NCBI GenBank assembly: GCA_024278275.1
Contig: JAJRTN010000164.1
Location: forward strand, 1 to 43,762
Length of the DNA: 43,762 nt
Direction: 5' to 3'
Source of the DNA: Candidatus Hydrogenedentota bacterium
GTDB taxonomy: Bacteria > Hydrogenedentota > Hydrogenedentia > Hydrogenedentales > JAJRTN01
A program made the position numbers and the translations under genes. Each line of letters starts with the position of its first letter. Positions within the stretch are counted from its first letter, which is position 1. Below are positions 19,561-27,998 of the stretch, one piece after another. The notes under the pieces were generated by a model that searched no databases, was not told the DNA's origin, and saw only the letters and a list, made by a program, of their open reading frames with translations.

Positions 19561-20127
19561 TCAGCCCGCCGGTACCGCGATCAGTACCGGCGTGGTGCGC
19601 AATTCGGGGCCGCTGGTGCGGTAGATGCCTTGTCCCTGGAACTCCACGGCGCCCTGGGCATCGACGGGAGCACGAAGGGCGTAGCTGAAGTTGTTGGGCC
19701 AGTCGGGCGTGGTGATCCACACGAAATCGAGTGTTCCCGTGGCATCGGGCCGGGGGGTGACGGCGGGTTGAATGCCCCCCGTCACCGCGACGAAAGTCCA
19801 GCCTTCGGGTACGATCTGGCGGATGGCCAACGCCGTGATCGGGTCGTCGCCCACGTAGTTCATGTTCACCACCACTTCCAGTTCCTCGCCCGGCGTGTAG
19901 GTTGCAGGCGAAAGGCGGTGGGTGAGTTCGAGGGCGTCCCCCGGATTGGCCGGTTTTTTTGGGGGCTCCGGTTGCTTGACGGATGGGCCGGCCGGAGCGG
20001 TTGCGCCGTCTTGCCCCGGCGCCTTGGTCTCGGGTGTTTCGGGTGTTGGCCGCGCACACCCCGGAAACAGGAGGCACAGCAGAACAAGGGCCGTCAGCCC
20101 CCCGACCCCGATGAGCGCTTTGTGCAT
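19561..20127 (-). CDS. Secreted lipoprotein with a single beta-sandwich-like domain
   Basis: 188 residues. The N-terminal hydrophobic stretch ends in a lipobox-like FPGC with Cys24 as probable lipidation site. A Pro/Thr-rich linker (about 25-65) leads to a domain of roughly 115 residues starting LSPATYTPGEELEVVV and holding ALAIRQIVPEGWTFVAV, which looks like a bacterial surface-repeat Ig-like fold (DUF11-like). Function unknown. GGGAGG lies 9 bases before the ATG. It follows the AroC-like gene on the same strand, with a strong hairpin between. Confidence 0.75.
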   Translation of the reverse strand: MHKALIGVGGLTALVLLCLLFPGCARPTPETPETKAPGQDGATAPAGPSVKQPEPPKKPANPGDALELTHRLSPATYTPGEELEVVVNMNYVGDDPITALAIRQIVPEGWTFVAVTGGIQPAVTPRPDATGTLDFVWITTPDWPNNFSYALRAPVDAQGAVEFQGQGIYRTSGPELRTTPVLIAVPAG

Positions 20128-20167
20128 GCGGTTATTCCTCCCGGTATGGCGTGCCGTTCGGTGAATT

Positions 20168-20206
20168 GTGGACTCAGTGGACGAAGTTTCCGTCCACTGA
20201 GTCCAC
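20168..20206. repeat. Perfect 16-bp inverted repeat with 7-base loop
   Basis: GTGGACTCAGTGGACG and its exact reverse complement flank the loop AAGTTTC, and the arm itself contains the repeat GTGGAC-TCA-GTGGAC. It lies between the AroC-like gene and the lipoprotein gene on the minus strand. There is no T-tract on either side, so a simple intrinsic terminator is unlikely. Confidence 0.8.
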
Positions 20207-20234
20207 TAGGCCCAGTGGGACCACCTTATCCATG

Positions 20235-21569
20235 TCAGCCCTGCCGTTTGTCGGCAAAGAGCGCCTGGTAACCCAGGTGCATCATGTACTGGTCGAGAAC
20301 GATCATGGCGGTGAAGGCCTCGGCCACGGGCCACACCCTCGCCACGATGGTCGGGTCGCGGCGGGTGACGGCGCTCAAGGTGGCGTTTTCCTTCGACACC
20401 TTGTCGATGGTCTGCTGATCCTTGGCGATGGTGGGCGTGGGCTTCACGGCGATACGCGCCACCAGGGGCTGTCCGGTGGTGAGACCACCGGTCACGCCGC
20501 CCGCGCCATTGGAGAGGAATTTCACTTCCCCATTCTCCACGCGCATGGCATCGTTGGTCTCGGAGCCCTGCATGTCTTTCACGGCGTAGCCCGCGCCCAC
20601 TTCGACCGCCTTGATGGCGCCGATGCTGAGCATACGACCCAGTTCGCCGTCGATCTTGTTAAAGACCGGCTCGCCCATGCCCGCGGGAAGCCCCGTGGCA
20701 ACCACCTCGACCAGTCCGCCGCTCGAATCGCCTTCGTCGCGGATCTCGATGATGCGCCGCTCCATCTCGAAAGCGGCGTCGATATCGGGGCAGTTCATGG
20801 TGAAATGGATGCCGTGTTCCTCGCGAATCCTTTCGAAATCCACTTCCTCCTTCATTTCACGGATGTCGAGCAGGTTCTTCTCCAGTTCCGCGATGACGGC
20901 CATCTTCTCCAGGAAGCGCATGCCCTGCTTGATACGGCCCTGTCGGAAGACCCAGTCGTAGATGGGGTCATACTGGGTGCGTACTCGGCGGAAGGTGTCC
21001 ACCTGCTTTTTCGCCGTCGCCAGATCCACCTCCGCGGCGCGGACGCCGGCGGCCTCCTTCACGTAGGAGAAGACCTCGATGCCGTGCTCTTTGAGGATGC
21101 GCCGCGCCACCGCGCCCGCCGCGACGATGGTCGAGGTGTAGCGTCCGCTGAAAAATCCCGCGCCGATGGCGTCGTCCCACTCGCCGTACTTCTGATAGGA
21201 GGCATAGGAGGCATGGCCCGGCCGGGGGGTGCGGTTGGTCACCTGGTACTGCTCGATGTGCTCGAAATGGCGATCCACGTTCGGAATGAGGATGACGAAG
21301 GGCGTGCCGTTCGTAAAACCCGCGTTGGTGAATCCGGGCATGGTGTCCGCGGCGTTGACGCCGCTGTAAATGACGGGCACGTCCGCTTCGCGCCGGGGCG
21401 AAGCCAGCTTGCTTTGTCCCGGCTTGCGCGTCAGCAATGCCTCGTAGATCTCGGCTTCGTTAATGAGTAGTCCCGGCGGCACGCCCTGCAGGACCGTCGT
21501 CAGGCCCTCCTGGTAGCTTCCCCCGGCGACGGTGGCCTGGAACAAGGTGCCATAACTGCATCCCAACAT
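20235..21569 (-). CDS. Divergent chorismate-synthase-like protein with altered active site
   Basis: 444 residues against about 360 for normal AroC. The fold is evident: SYGTLFQATVAG-SY near the start, RPGHASYASYQKYG near residue 116, PAGMGEPVFNKID near residue 300, SNGAGGVTGGLTTGQP near residue 350, and RRDPTI-ARVWPVAEAF near residue 405. The usual N-terminal GESHG, which holds a catalytic His, reads GGSYQ, the GGRSSARET loop reads AGFFSGRYT, and the GRHDP motif reads RRDP. A charged helical insertion of roughly 65 residues lies around 175-265. It may have lost or changed chorismate synthase activity. GGGAG lies 9 bases before the ATG. No other shikimate gene is in the window. Confidence 0.8.
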   Translation of the reverse strand: MLGCSYGTLFQATVAGGSYQEGLTTVLQGVPPGLLINEAEIYEALLTRKPGQSKLASPRREADVPVIYSGVNAADTMPGFTNAGFTNGTPFVILIPNVDRHFEHIEQYQVTNRTPRPGHASYASYQKYGEWDDAIGAGFFSGRYTSTIVAAGAVARRILKEHGIEVFSYVKEAAGVRAAEVDLATAKKQVDTFRRVRTQYDPIYDWVFRQGRIKQGMRFLEKMAVIAELEKNLLDIREMKEEVDFERIREEHGIHFTMNCPDIDAAFEMERRIIEIRDEGDSSGGLVEVVATGLPAGMGEPVFNKIDGELGRMLSIGAIKAVEVGAGYAVKDMQGSETNDAMRVENGEVKFLSNGAGGVTGGLTTGQPLVARIAVKPTPTIAKDQQTIDKVSKENATLSAVTRRDPTIVARVWPVAEAFTAMIVLDQYMMHLGYQALFADKRQG

Positions 21570-21647
21570 GAATCACGCTCCCAATTCTGTTACGGTTCGA
21601 GGAAATCCGCCACCACGAACCTGTGTTTTTTCCCGTGCGGAGGCCAC

Positions 21648-21656
21648 ATTATAGCA
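21648..21656 (-). promoter_or_regulatory. Extended -10 promoter of the AroC-like gene
   Basis: On the minus strand TGC immediately precedes a perfect TATAAT (21648-21653), an extended -10 element. No good -35 box is seen at 16-18 bases, which is usual for this class. The start site would be near 21641, about 70 bases before the ATG. Confidence 0.6.
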
Positions 21657-21809
21657 GCATCGCCGTACCCTCGTACACGGACCGGGAACACGGGAAAACA
21701 GGAACGGCCAAGGCCCCGTAGCGGAACATCCGGGAACACCCATGCAACAGCCAAACCACCTGTGCTAAGGTCTGCCCGGCATGGAGCCCAAAAGAAGGAG
21801 AGAAGACGA

Positions 21810-24800
21810 ATGTTCAAGTGGTTGTTGGCAATCAGCATGACCGGAGGATGGCTGTTGTGTGTCCTCGCCCAAGGCGCGGAGCCTTCCCCGGCGCCACGGA
21901 TCAGGGGTGTGCAGGGCGTGGAACCCCTGATTGCGCGGTTCGACGTGATTGACTTCCAGGCCGATCCCACGGGGAAGCGGGATTCGACCACTTCATTTCA
22001 GCGGGCGCTGGATGCCGCCCATGATGTCGGCGGCGCGGTGGTGTTCGTCCCCCGGGGCCGGTACCGTTTCGATGGGACGGTGGAGATCCCTACGGCGGTC
22101 ACCCTTCGTGGCGAGCAGGGCGCTGACGGCGTGCCGCGACTGCTGGCCTACGCGGACCGTGGCCGGACGGAAGGCCCTTCATTTATCCGTATGCACCCCT
22201 GTTCCGGATTGCTGAACTTCGAGGTTTTCCATCCCGAGCAGCGTGCCGACGCCATCGTTCCCTATCCCTGGTCCATCGAGCAAGTCGGCGGGGATAACAT
22301 CACGGTGGAGAACGTGACCCTCGTCAATGCGTACCAGGGCATCAGGATCGGCCCCCAGACCAACGAACTGCACCTCCTGCGCAACGTTCGGGGTACCCCG
22401 TTGAAGACCGGCGTTTTCATCGACAGCACCTACGATATCGGACGGTTGGAGGGCGTGCATTTCGCGCCTTCCTATTGGGTGGACACGGGGCTTTCCTCAG
22501 CGGACGGGGAAAAGTTGAAGCGCTGGATGATGGAAAACGGCCGGGCCGTGATCATGGGCCGGTCCGATTGGGAATACATGAGCGATGTCCATATCGACGG
22601 CTATCGAACGGGCTTTACCGTGCTACACGGCAAGCAGGGCGCTTCCAACGCGCAATTCATGGGTTTTGTCATCGAGAATTGCGTCGAAGCCGTGCGCGTG
22701 GAAAAGACCGATACCATCGGACTCTCCTTCACCGATGGGCGCTTCACCGCGCCGAACCGCCCGGACGCCGTGTTGGTGCGTGTCACGGAAACCTTTACCG
22801 AGGGGGCCTTGCAGTTCCATCACTGCCTGTTCACACAGCGGGGAAACACAGGGCTGGAGCTGAAGGGCATGGGCGCGGTTTCCTTCCAGGACTGCTGGTT
22901 TGCGGACGAGGCGGGCCTGGAAGGGGCCACGGTTATTGATGCCACCTCTTCGGCATTGGGCTTCCTGGAGAACTATTTCGAAGGATCCCGCCCGCCGGTG
23001 ATTCGCGCGGCGAAGGCGACCAAGGCGTTTACGTTTACCGGCAACCGCGCCAGTCAGCCGATAATTCGCGGCGCGGGCGCGTTGCCGGCGGAATTGCCCC
23101 ATGGGGGCGCGGCCACCGAGGACCTCGCGGCCTGGCGTGAACGTTTACACCGGGGCGCGCCCGCTTTCCAGGGCGCGGTCACCACGGCCAGGCTTCATGT
23201 CGTGGAGCTTCCCGCGCCACCGGGAAGCGATGCCACCGGTGCCATTCAATCCAGGCTCGACGCGGCCCGTGCAGCGGGGGGCATCGTGTATCTGCCCGCC
23301 GGGGATTACCGGATCGAGGGCACGCTTGTTGTGCCCTCGGGCGTGGAACTGCGCGGGATCTGGGACGTGCCGCACCACACCCTGGGCAAGGGAACGGTGC
23401 TGCTGGCCGTGGGCGGCAAAGGCGAGGCGGACGGCGTCCCGCTCATCACGCTGGAGCCGAAGGCGGGGGTTCGGGGCATCACGGTCTACTACCCGGAACA
23501 GGATTTTCGAGCTGTTCAGCCCTATCCCTGGACCATTCGCGGCTTGGGCGAGGGCGTGTACGCCATCAACGTGACCATGGCGAACACCTACCAGGGCATT
23601 GATTTCGCCACTTACCCTTGTGACCGTCATTTTATTGACTATGCGGCGGGCGCGCCGCTGAAGACGGGCATTCGCGTGAGCGGAAAACACGGCGTGGTAA
23701 AGAACATGCAGTTCAACCCGCACTACTGGTCGCGCTGTACCTACCCCGGTCGTCCCGATGAAAGGGGGACCGAGTTCCGGCAGGTATGGGACCAGATGAT
23801 CGGCGAGATGGACGCGCTGGTGGTCGCCGGGGCGCGGGACGAATTCCTCTTCGGCAACTTTGTTTTCGCGGCGCGTAACGGTCTGCGTTTCGTCGAGCAG
23901 AACGGTATCGCGCCGACGGCGCTGGTCATCGCCCACGGCAGCGACGCGACCGATGTGTGTGTTCGTATCGACGCGGCGGGGGAGGGTGGAATCAAGCTGG
24001 TGAACTTCCAGGGCGCGTGCGCCCACGGCAAGCAGGATCAGGCCTATATCATGGTCGCGCCCGGGGCCGGGGGGCGGGTCGAGATGAACAACGCGCTCCT
24101 TTGGGGCCAGCCTAAGCGCGGGGTTGTCACGGCGGGTAAGGAGGTCATTCTGCGGCAACTCCACTTCGTCGAGACCGGCGAACCGTGTGTTGATCTCCAG
24201 GGCGGCAACCTGTGCCTGGAGAGCGTCCTCTTCCGAACGCCCTGCGACGCGGAGATACGGCAGGACGGCGGCACGCTGACCGCGCGGGGCAACATGGCCG
24301 CTGATTTCTTCAACATCACCACCCGGAAGGGAACGGTCGCGCCCCAATCCGGGGGCAACGTCAGCCTGCTTGAAGGTTCTCTCGCGGGGTGGGAAAAGGC
24401 CCAATTGCGCCACTACCGGATGGCCTTCGGCGACGGCGGAACGGAATACCGCGCCAACTGGTATGGCGCCGAGCCGGCCAGCGAGTGGAAAAGCGACGAC
24501 AAGAAACAATGGTCCAAGCCCGGGGCCAGGGTTTACCTGCCCGTGCTGCCCGGCACGCGCTACACCATCGCGCTGGATGCGCGTGTGCCCGGAGAGGCCC
24601 TGGAGCCCGGTTCCGGACTCTACGTCGGCGGACGGTGCATCCTGCCCATTGCGAAGGCGGGCATCGGGATCATTGAGGGGAAATTCCTCACGGGCGACGA
24701 GCGGTACATTGTGCTGGAGGTGCGTTGCCGATCCTGGAAACCCATTGACCACCTGCAAGGAAGCCAGGACAGTCGCGATCTCGGGATCGCCGTGCGCAAC

Positions 24801-24869
24801 CTGACCCTGCGTGCGGCGGGCGCTGGTGACAGGATCTTCGATGTCAATACTGGCGACTGGTTGGAGTAA
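21810..24869 (+). CDS. Secreted protein with two tandem pectate-lyase-like beta-helix domains
   Basis: 1019 residues with a signal peptide at 1-23. Two homologous halves follow. Each opens with a pectate-lyase-3 (GH55-like) start, DSTTSFQRALDAAHDVGGAV near residue 60 and DATGAIQSRLDAARAAGGIV near residue 475. Each continues with VFVPRGRYRF or VYLPAGDYRI, and each contains YPW-(S/T)-I followed about 15 residues later by a VT-(L/M)-x-N-x-YQGI motif. The last 170 residues form a separate, probably beta, domain. Such proteins are lyases, hydrolases or epimerases of acidic polysaccharides, but catalytic residues cannot be named. AAGGAG precedes the ATG at 21810. It is monocistronic and convergent with the cohesin cluster. 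Confidence 0.85.
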   Translation: MFKWLLAISMTGGWLLCVLAQGAEPSPAPRIRGVQGVEPLIARFDVIDFQADPTGKRDSTTSFQRALDAAHDVGGAVVFVPRGRYRFDGTVEIPTAVTLRGEQGADGVPRLLAYADRGRTEGPSFIRMHPCSGLLNFEVFHPEQRADAIVPYPWSIEQVGGDNITVENVTLVNAYQGIRIGPQTNELHLLRNVRGTPLKTGVFIDSTYDIGRLEGVHFAPSYWVDTGLSSADGEKLKRWMMENGRAVIMGRSDWEYMSDVHIDGYRTGFTVLHGKQGASNAQFMGFVIENCVEAVRVEKTDTIGLSFTDGRFTAPNRPDAVLVRVTETFTEGALQFHHCLFTQRGNTGLELKGMGAVSFQDCWFADEAGLEGATVIDATSSALGFLENYFEGSRPPVIRAAKATKAFTFTGNRASQPIIRGAGALPAELPHGGAATEDLAAWRERLHRGAPAFQGAVTTARLHVVELPAPPGSDATGAIQSRLDAARAAGGIVYLPAGDYRIEGTLVVPSGVELRGIWDVPHHTLGKGTVLLAVGGKGEADGVPLITLEPKAGVRGITVYYPEQDFRAVQPYPWTIRGLGEGVYAINVTMANTYQGIDFATYPCDRHFIDYAAGAPLKTGIRVSGKHGVVKNMQFNPHYWSRCTYPGRPDERGTEFRQVWDQMIGEMDALVVAGARDEFLFGNFVFAARNGLRFVEQNGIAPTALVIAHGSDATDVCVRIDAAGEGGIKLVNFQGACAHGKQDQAYIMVAPGAGGRVEMNNALLWGQPKRGVVTAGKEVILRQLHFVETGEPCVDLQGGNLCLESVLFRTPCDAEIRQDGGTLTARGNMAADFFNITTRKGTVAPQSGGNVSLLEGSLAGWEKAQLRHYRMAFGDGGTEYRANWYGAEPASEWKSDDKKQWSKPGARVYLPVLPGTRYTIALDARVPGEALEPGSGLYVGGRCILPIAKAGIGIIEGKFLTGDERYIVLEVRCRSWKPIDHLQGSQDSRDLGIAVRNLTLRAAGAGDRIFDVNTGDWLE

Positions 24870-24932
24870 GCGGGAAGGGAAACCCTTCACGCCCACCCAA
24901 ACCGACATCACGAAAATGACAGGGCGGTGGGT

Positions 24933-26483
24933 TCAGCGCCGCCCCGCTGTTGTGGACAGGCGGAAATAACCACCATGGCGGATACGGGAGCCCAGGTAGG
25001 TGACGTGGGGCAACATTAATCGGAGGTATGGCTCGGGAACGAGCCAGCCTTCAACCGATTCACCGGGGTACCACGCACCCGTGTCGAGACGGTACTCGAC
25101 GGTGGCCTTTGCAGGGTCAAGATCGGGTGATAGGGGAATCCAGACACGTCGGGGTGTTTCGTATACCGTGCATGGGACCGTAAGATAGGCATATGGGCGC
25201 GCCGGGATGGTTTCGATGGGGATCACGTTTTCACCCGCATCAAGCGGCGTGTAGTCCCCCCCGGGAACAGGCTGTTTCACGGGCTCCCCGTTGTATTGTT
25301 CCGCCCGGGGCATGAAGCAGAAAGTGGCCGCGACGACGGGGACCTCGTCTCCGAGGATGTCGAACGCGCCGGCCAGCAGAATGACGGTTTTACCTTCTTC
25401 CGGGGCGGTTCGCGGTTGGAAAAGGACCCACAGGTCGTTTTCCAGGCTCCCTGCGGCTTGGAAGGATAGGGCGAAACGGTCACGGGATATTCCGAAAATG
25501 CCCGTCCAGAGGGTGGCGGAGTCAATCGCCGCCGAACCGCGCAAACGCAGTGCGGGCGTTTCATTCGGCAAGACGATATGCCGGCCCTCGTCGTCCGTCG
25601 TAACGGGCAGCACGGTTTCGTGGACGAATTCGGATTGCCCTGGCAGGGAGACAAAGGCTCCAAAAGCCACCCGACGGGCAACCGGGGTGTCGCGCGGGAT
25701 GTCACCGGCGGTTTGCCCGATCATGGAAGACCGCCGGAAAAACACGGGCGGATGAGCCGCCGATGGCGTCTCGTGTTTCACGATGACGCGGGCGGCGAGC
25801 GGCGCTTGGGGCGGGACCAAAGGCACGCCCAGTCGCGCCGGGCCGCTGACGGCCTCGACCCGCATGGGGGTATCGAGATTCGGGGTTTCGGCCGTTTCAC
25901 CGGATAGGAGCTTGAGGGTGCCGCCGGTGTTCAATACGGTCCGCCCTTCGGCCACGGTGTTAAAGGGGAAGGTGGGCGTCCCCCACTCCGCGCCGGTATG
26001 GTCGAAATCGACCCAGCTTTCAGGGCCGCGCACGTGGACATAGCCCGGCAGCCCGCTGGATGCAATGACGACGCCAAAGGGATCCGATACGGAGGTGTTG
26101 ACCACAGCTACCGTCAGCGAGATGGCCGTGACGCCGGAGGCCACGTCGAAGGATGCCAGCACGACATCGCCGTCGGGGATGACATTCTGGTTCAGTCCCG
26201 ATACGAGCACGCGGACGGCGGACGGGGAAAGACTGTACCACCCAACGCTCTTGTTCGCGGCGATGGCGGAAGGACCGGCGGTCATATTCACGGGCGTCAG
26301 CCAGGTCTCGTCGAAGGTCAGGTCAAAGCCCAGGGCAGAGGGTTCTTCCCCGTCGGCCGCGCTCAGTGCCACAGGCACGACAATCCCCGTCACGCCGGGT
26401 TGTGTTGCCGTTTGCCCTCCCGTGAGGGTGGCGCCAAAAGTCACGACATGGATGATCACTATCGACAGGATCGCAAGCCGCAT
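24933..26483 (-). CDS. Secreted cohesin-like protein with large C-terminal region
   Basis: 516 residues with a signal peptide at 1-18. A cohesin-like domain covers about 18-150 and shows the cluster motif VRVLVSGLNQNVIPDG at 91-105 and SDPFG near 133. Then comes WVDFDHTGAEWGTPTFPFNT at about 157-176, followed by VAEG and SGETAETPNLDTPMRVEA; I recognise this pattern from secreted repeat proteins of this bacterial group, where it opens a short beta-helical segment. The last 300 residues are unassigned. There is no C-terminal membrane helix, unlike the other cohesin proteins of the cluster. GGAG lies 8 bases before the ATG at 26483. It is the last gene of the cluster, 137 bases after the previous one. 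Confidence 0.75.
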   Translation of the reverse strand: MRLAILSIVIIHVVTFGATLTGGQTATQPGVTGIVVPVALSAADGEEPSALGFDLTFDETWLTPVNMTAGPSAIAANKSVGWYSLSPSAVRVLVSGLNQNVIPDGDVVLASFDVASGVTAISLTVAVVNTSVSDPFGVVIASSGLPGYVHVRGPESWVDFDHTGAEWGTPTFPFNTVAEGRTVLNTGGTLKLLSGETAETPNLDTPMRVEAVSGPARLGVPLVPPQAPLAARVIVKHETPSAAHPPVFFRRSSMIGQTAGDIPRDTPVARRVAFGAFVSLPGQSEFVHETVLPVTTDDEGRHIVLPNETPALRLRGSAAIDSATLWTGIFGISRDRFALSFQAAGSLENDLWVLFQPRTAPEEGKTVILLAGAFDILGDEVPVVAATFCFMPRAEQYNGEPVKQPVPGGDYTPLDAGENVIPIETIPARPYAYLTVPCTVYETPRRVWIPLSPDLDPAKATVEYRLDTGAWYPGESVEGWLVPEPYLRLMLPHVTYLGSRIRHGGYFRLSTTAGRR

Positions 26484-26619
26484 GAAACGCGCTCCGCCAA
26501 CATCAAAATGCCATTTAATCCAAGGAGGGGCGCAGTGGCCGGCAGAACGCCCGCCACCACGCCCCCATGGGTGCAACGTGTCATGTCCGGCCCCCAGGGA
26601 GGCCGAATCGTTGTCCGTG

Positions 26620-27465
26620 TTACCTCGCTACGGGCACCTCCACGGAGTCATCGGTCTCATGACCCCAAAGCTCACCATATTCCCGGTGGATGGGGCCGGG
26701 GATTTCCTCGGCGTACCACCGGAGATCTTCTTCCGTGGGCAGGGCATCAATTACGCGGACATGGATGTACACGTTGTTGCGCCGCGCCGCGGCACCGCAG
26801 AACTCGACATCCGCGGCCAGCTCGTTGTCCGGCACGGCGAAAGTGGCGATGTTGGCGCGCACCAGGTAATCGCCCGGTTCGGCGAAGGCATAGGGTACGA
26901 CGATGGCGGCCGTCCCCAGCGCGGGACCGCAGCCACGGCCTTCCGCCTTGTCCGCGCCGATGGGGATCCAGGTCAGGTCCTCGGCGTTCACATCGGCCAC
27001 GCCCTCGGGGGGAATGGGGATGTAGGCGACGCGCAACACCGACCGCAGCAATCCGCAGGCACCCTGGTACCAGACGCCTTCCACGTTCCGGTCATAGCGG
27101 AAGCGGATAACCGTGTCGGTCTTTACCAACATTCGACCATTCCTGCGCGGGAAATTGAAGACCGCGCCGATGGTGTCACAGGCCTGCGCCGTGTCCGGGG
27201 TAACACCGGGCTTGAGCGCCAGCGAGGCACGCGGGCTGGCCACGATGAACTGACGCCGATGACGCAGGACAGCGCTCGGCCCTTCATCCTCCAGGCCCAG
27301 CGCCTGGTTCACCACGTGCTGCACGTCCGTGGGCCCTACCTGGCCGTCGCCATCAACATCGCCTTCGATGTCCCAGGCGCCAATGGTACCCTGTGCATAC
27401 ACGGGCAACGCCACCAAGGCGCAAAGCGCCAAGGCGATCAAGCTGTATTGTGTGGAAATCTTCAT
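26620..27465 (-). CDS. Secreted protein with N-terminal dockerin-like Ca-binding segment
   Basis: 281 residues with a signal peptide at 1-24 (cleavage near VYA-Q). A single dockerin/EF-hand-like loop, DVDGDGQVGPTDVQHVVNQ, spans 36-54. The rest has a beta-rich look and conserved-looking Cys residues but is unassigned; VRVIDALPTEEDLRWYAEE lies near the C-terminus. GGAG precedes the ATG at 27465. It starts 44 bases after the preceding dockerin gene, in the same orientation, so cotranscription is likely. Binding to a cohesin of the cluster is inferred. Confidence 0.72.
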   Translation of the reverse strand: MKISTQYSLIALALCALVALPVYAQGTIGAWDIEGDVDGDGQVGPTDVQHVVNQALGLEDEGPSAVLRHRRQFIVASPRASLALKPGVTPDTAQACDTIGAVFNFPRRNGRMLVKTDTVIRFRYDRNVEGVWYQGACGLLRSVLRVAYIPIPPEGVADVNAEDLTWIPIGADKAEGRGCGPALGTAAIVVPYAFAEPGDYLVRANIATFAVPDNELAADVEFCGAAARRNNVYIHVRVIDALPTEEDLRWYAEEIPGPIHREYGELWGHETDDSVEVPVAR

Positions 27466-27509
27466 GGTGTATTCTCCATTTCTTTTTATCCTGTCGTTCA
27501 ATCTATTCC

Positions 27510-27998
27510 TCACACGTGGCGCATTGACAAGGGAATCGGGGGGGCGTGCGAGGTGAGGCGGAACAGGTAACGCATGGTTTCCGTGCTCGCCGGATGGAGC
27601 GGTACGACATTGGGAGAAGACGGTAATGCCTCTCCAAGCGCCGGGGTGGACACAAGGTGAAGCCACCAGGCGGCCGCGTGAGGTTGGGGCGCGGCGGCGG
27701 GCGCCGGGGCCAGCGCGGGCGGATACCCCATGGGAATGGGCGTATCCTGGTCGTCCGCGCATCCTTCATCGGCAAGGAAAGCCTGAAGATCGAGTACATC
27801 CACCCGGCCATCGCCATTCAGATCGGATTTCACGTTACCGCGACACAACAGGGCGGACACCAGCAACTGCATGTCAAGGACATCAATGCGTGTGTCGCCA
27901 TTGAGATCCTTTGCCATGTTGATGGTCCATGGTTGCACCATGGCCGCCACCGGCAGCATGGCGAGCAAGGCATATGTACACCAACAGCGTGACCTCAT
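27510..27998 (-). CDS. Small secreted dockerin protein
   Basis: 162 residues. A basic-hydrophobic leader (1-25) is followed by a complete dockerin-type I doublet at about 30-80: DLNGDTRIDVLDMQLLVS and DLNGDGRVDVLDLQAFLA, each with the D-x-N-G-D-x Ca-binding loop. A Pro/Ala-rich linker follows. The C-terminus carries RLTSHAPPIPLSM, recalling LTPHAPPLHA at the end of the other small dockerin protein (31329-31799). Its ATG overlaps the stop of the upstream cohesin gene as ATGA, so the two are translationally coupled. No catalytic domain is present, so it may be an adaptor. Confidence 0.8.
   Translation of the reverse strand: MRSRCWCTYALLAMLPVAAMVQPWTINMAKDLNGDTRIDVLDMQLLVSALLCRGNVKSDLNGDGRVDVLDLQAFLADEGCADDQDTPIPMGYPPALAPAPAAAPQPHAAAWWLHLVSTPALGEALPSSPNVVPLHPASTETMRYLFRLTSHAPPIPLSMRHV

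Noticed and set aside
23145-24911. Long minus-strand open frame opposite the beta-helix gene
   Set aside because: The plus strand has a signal peptide and two homologous domains; the antisense frame shows no motif.
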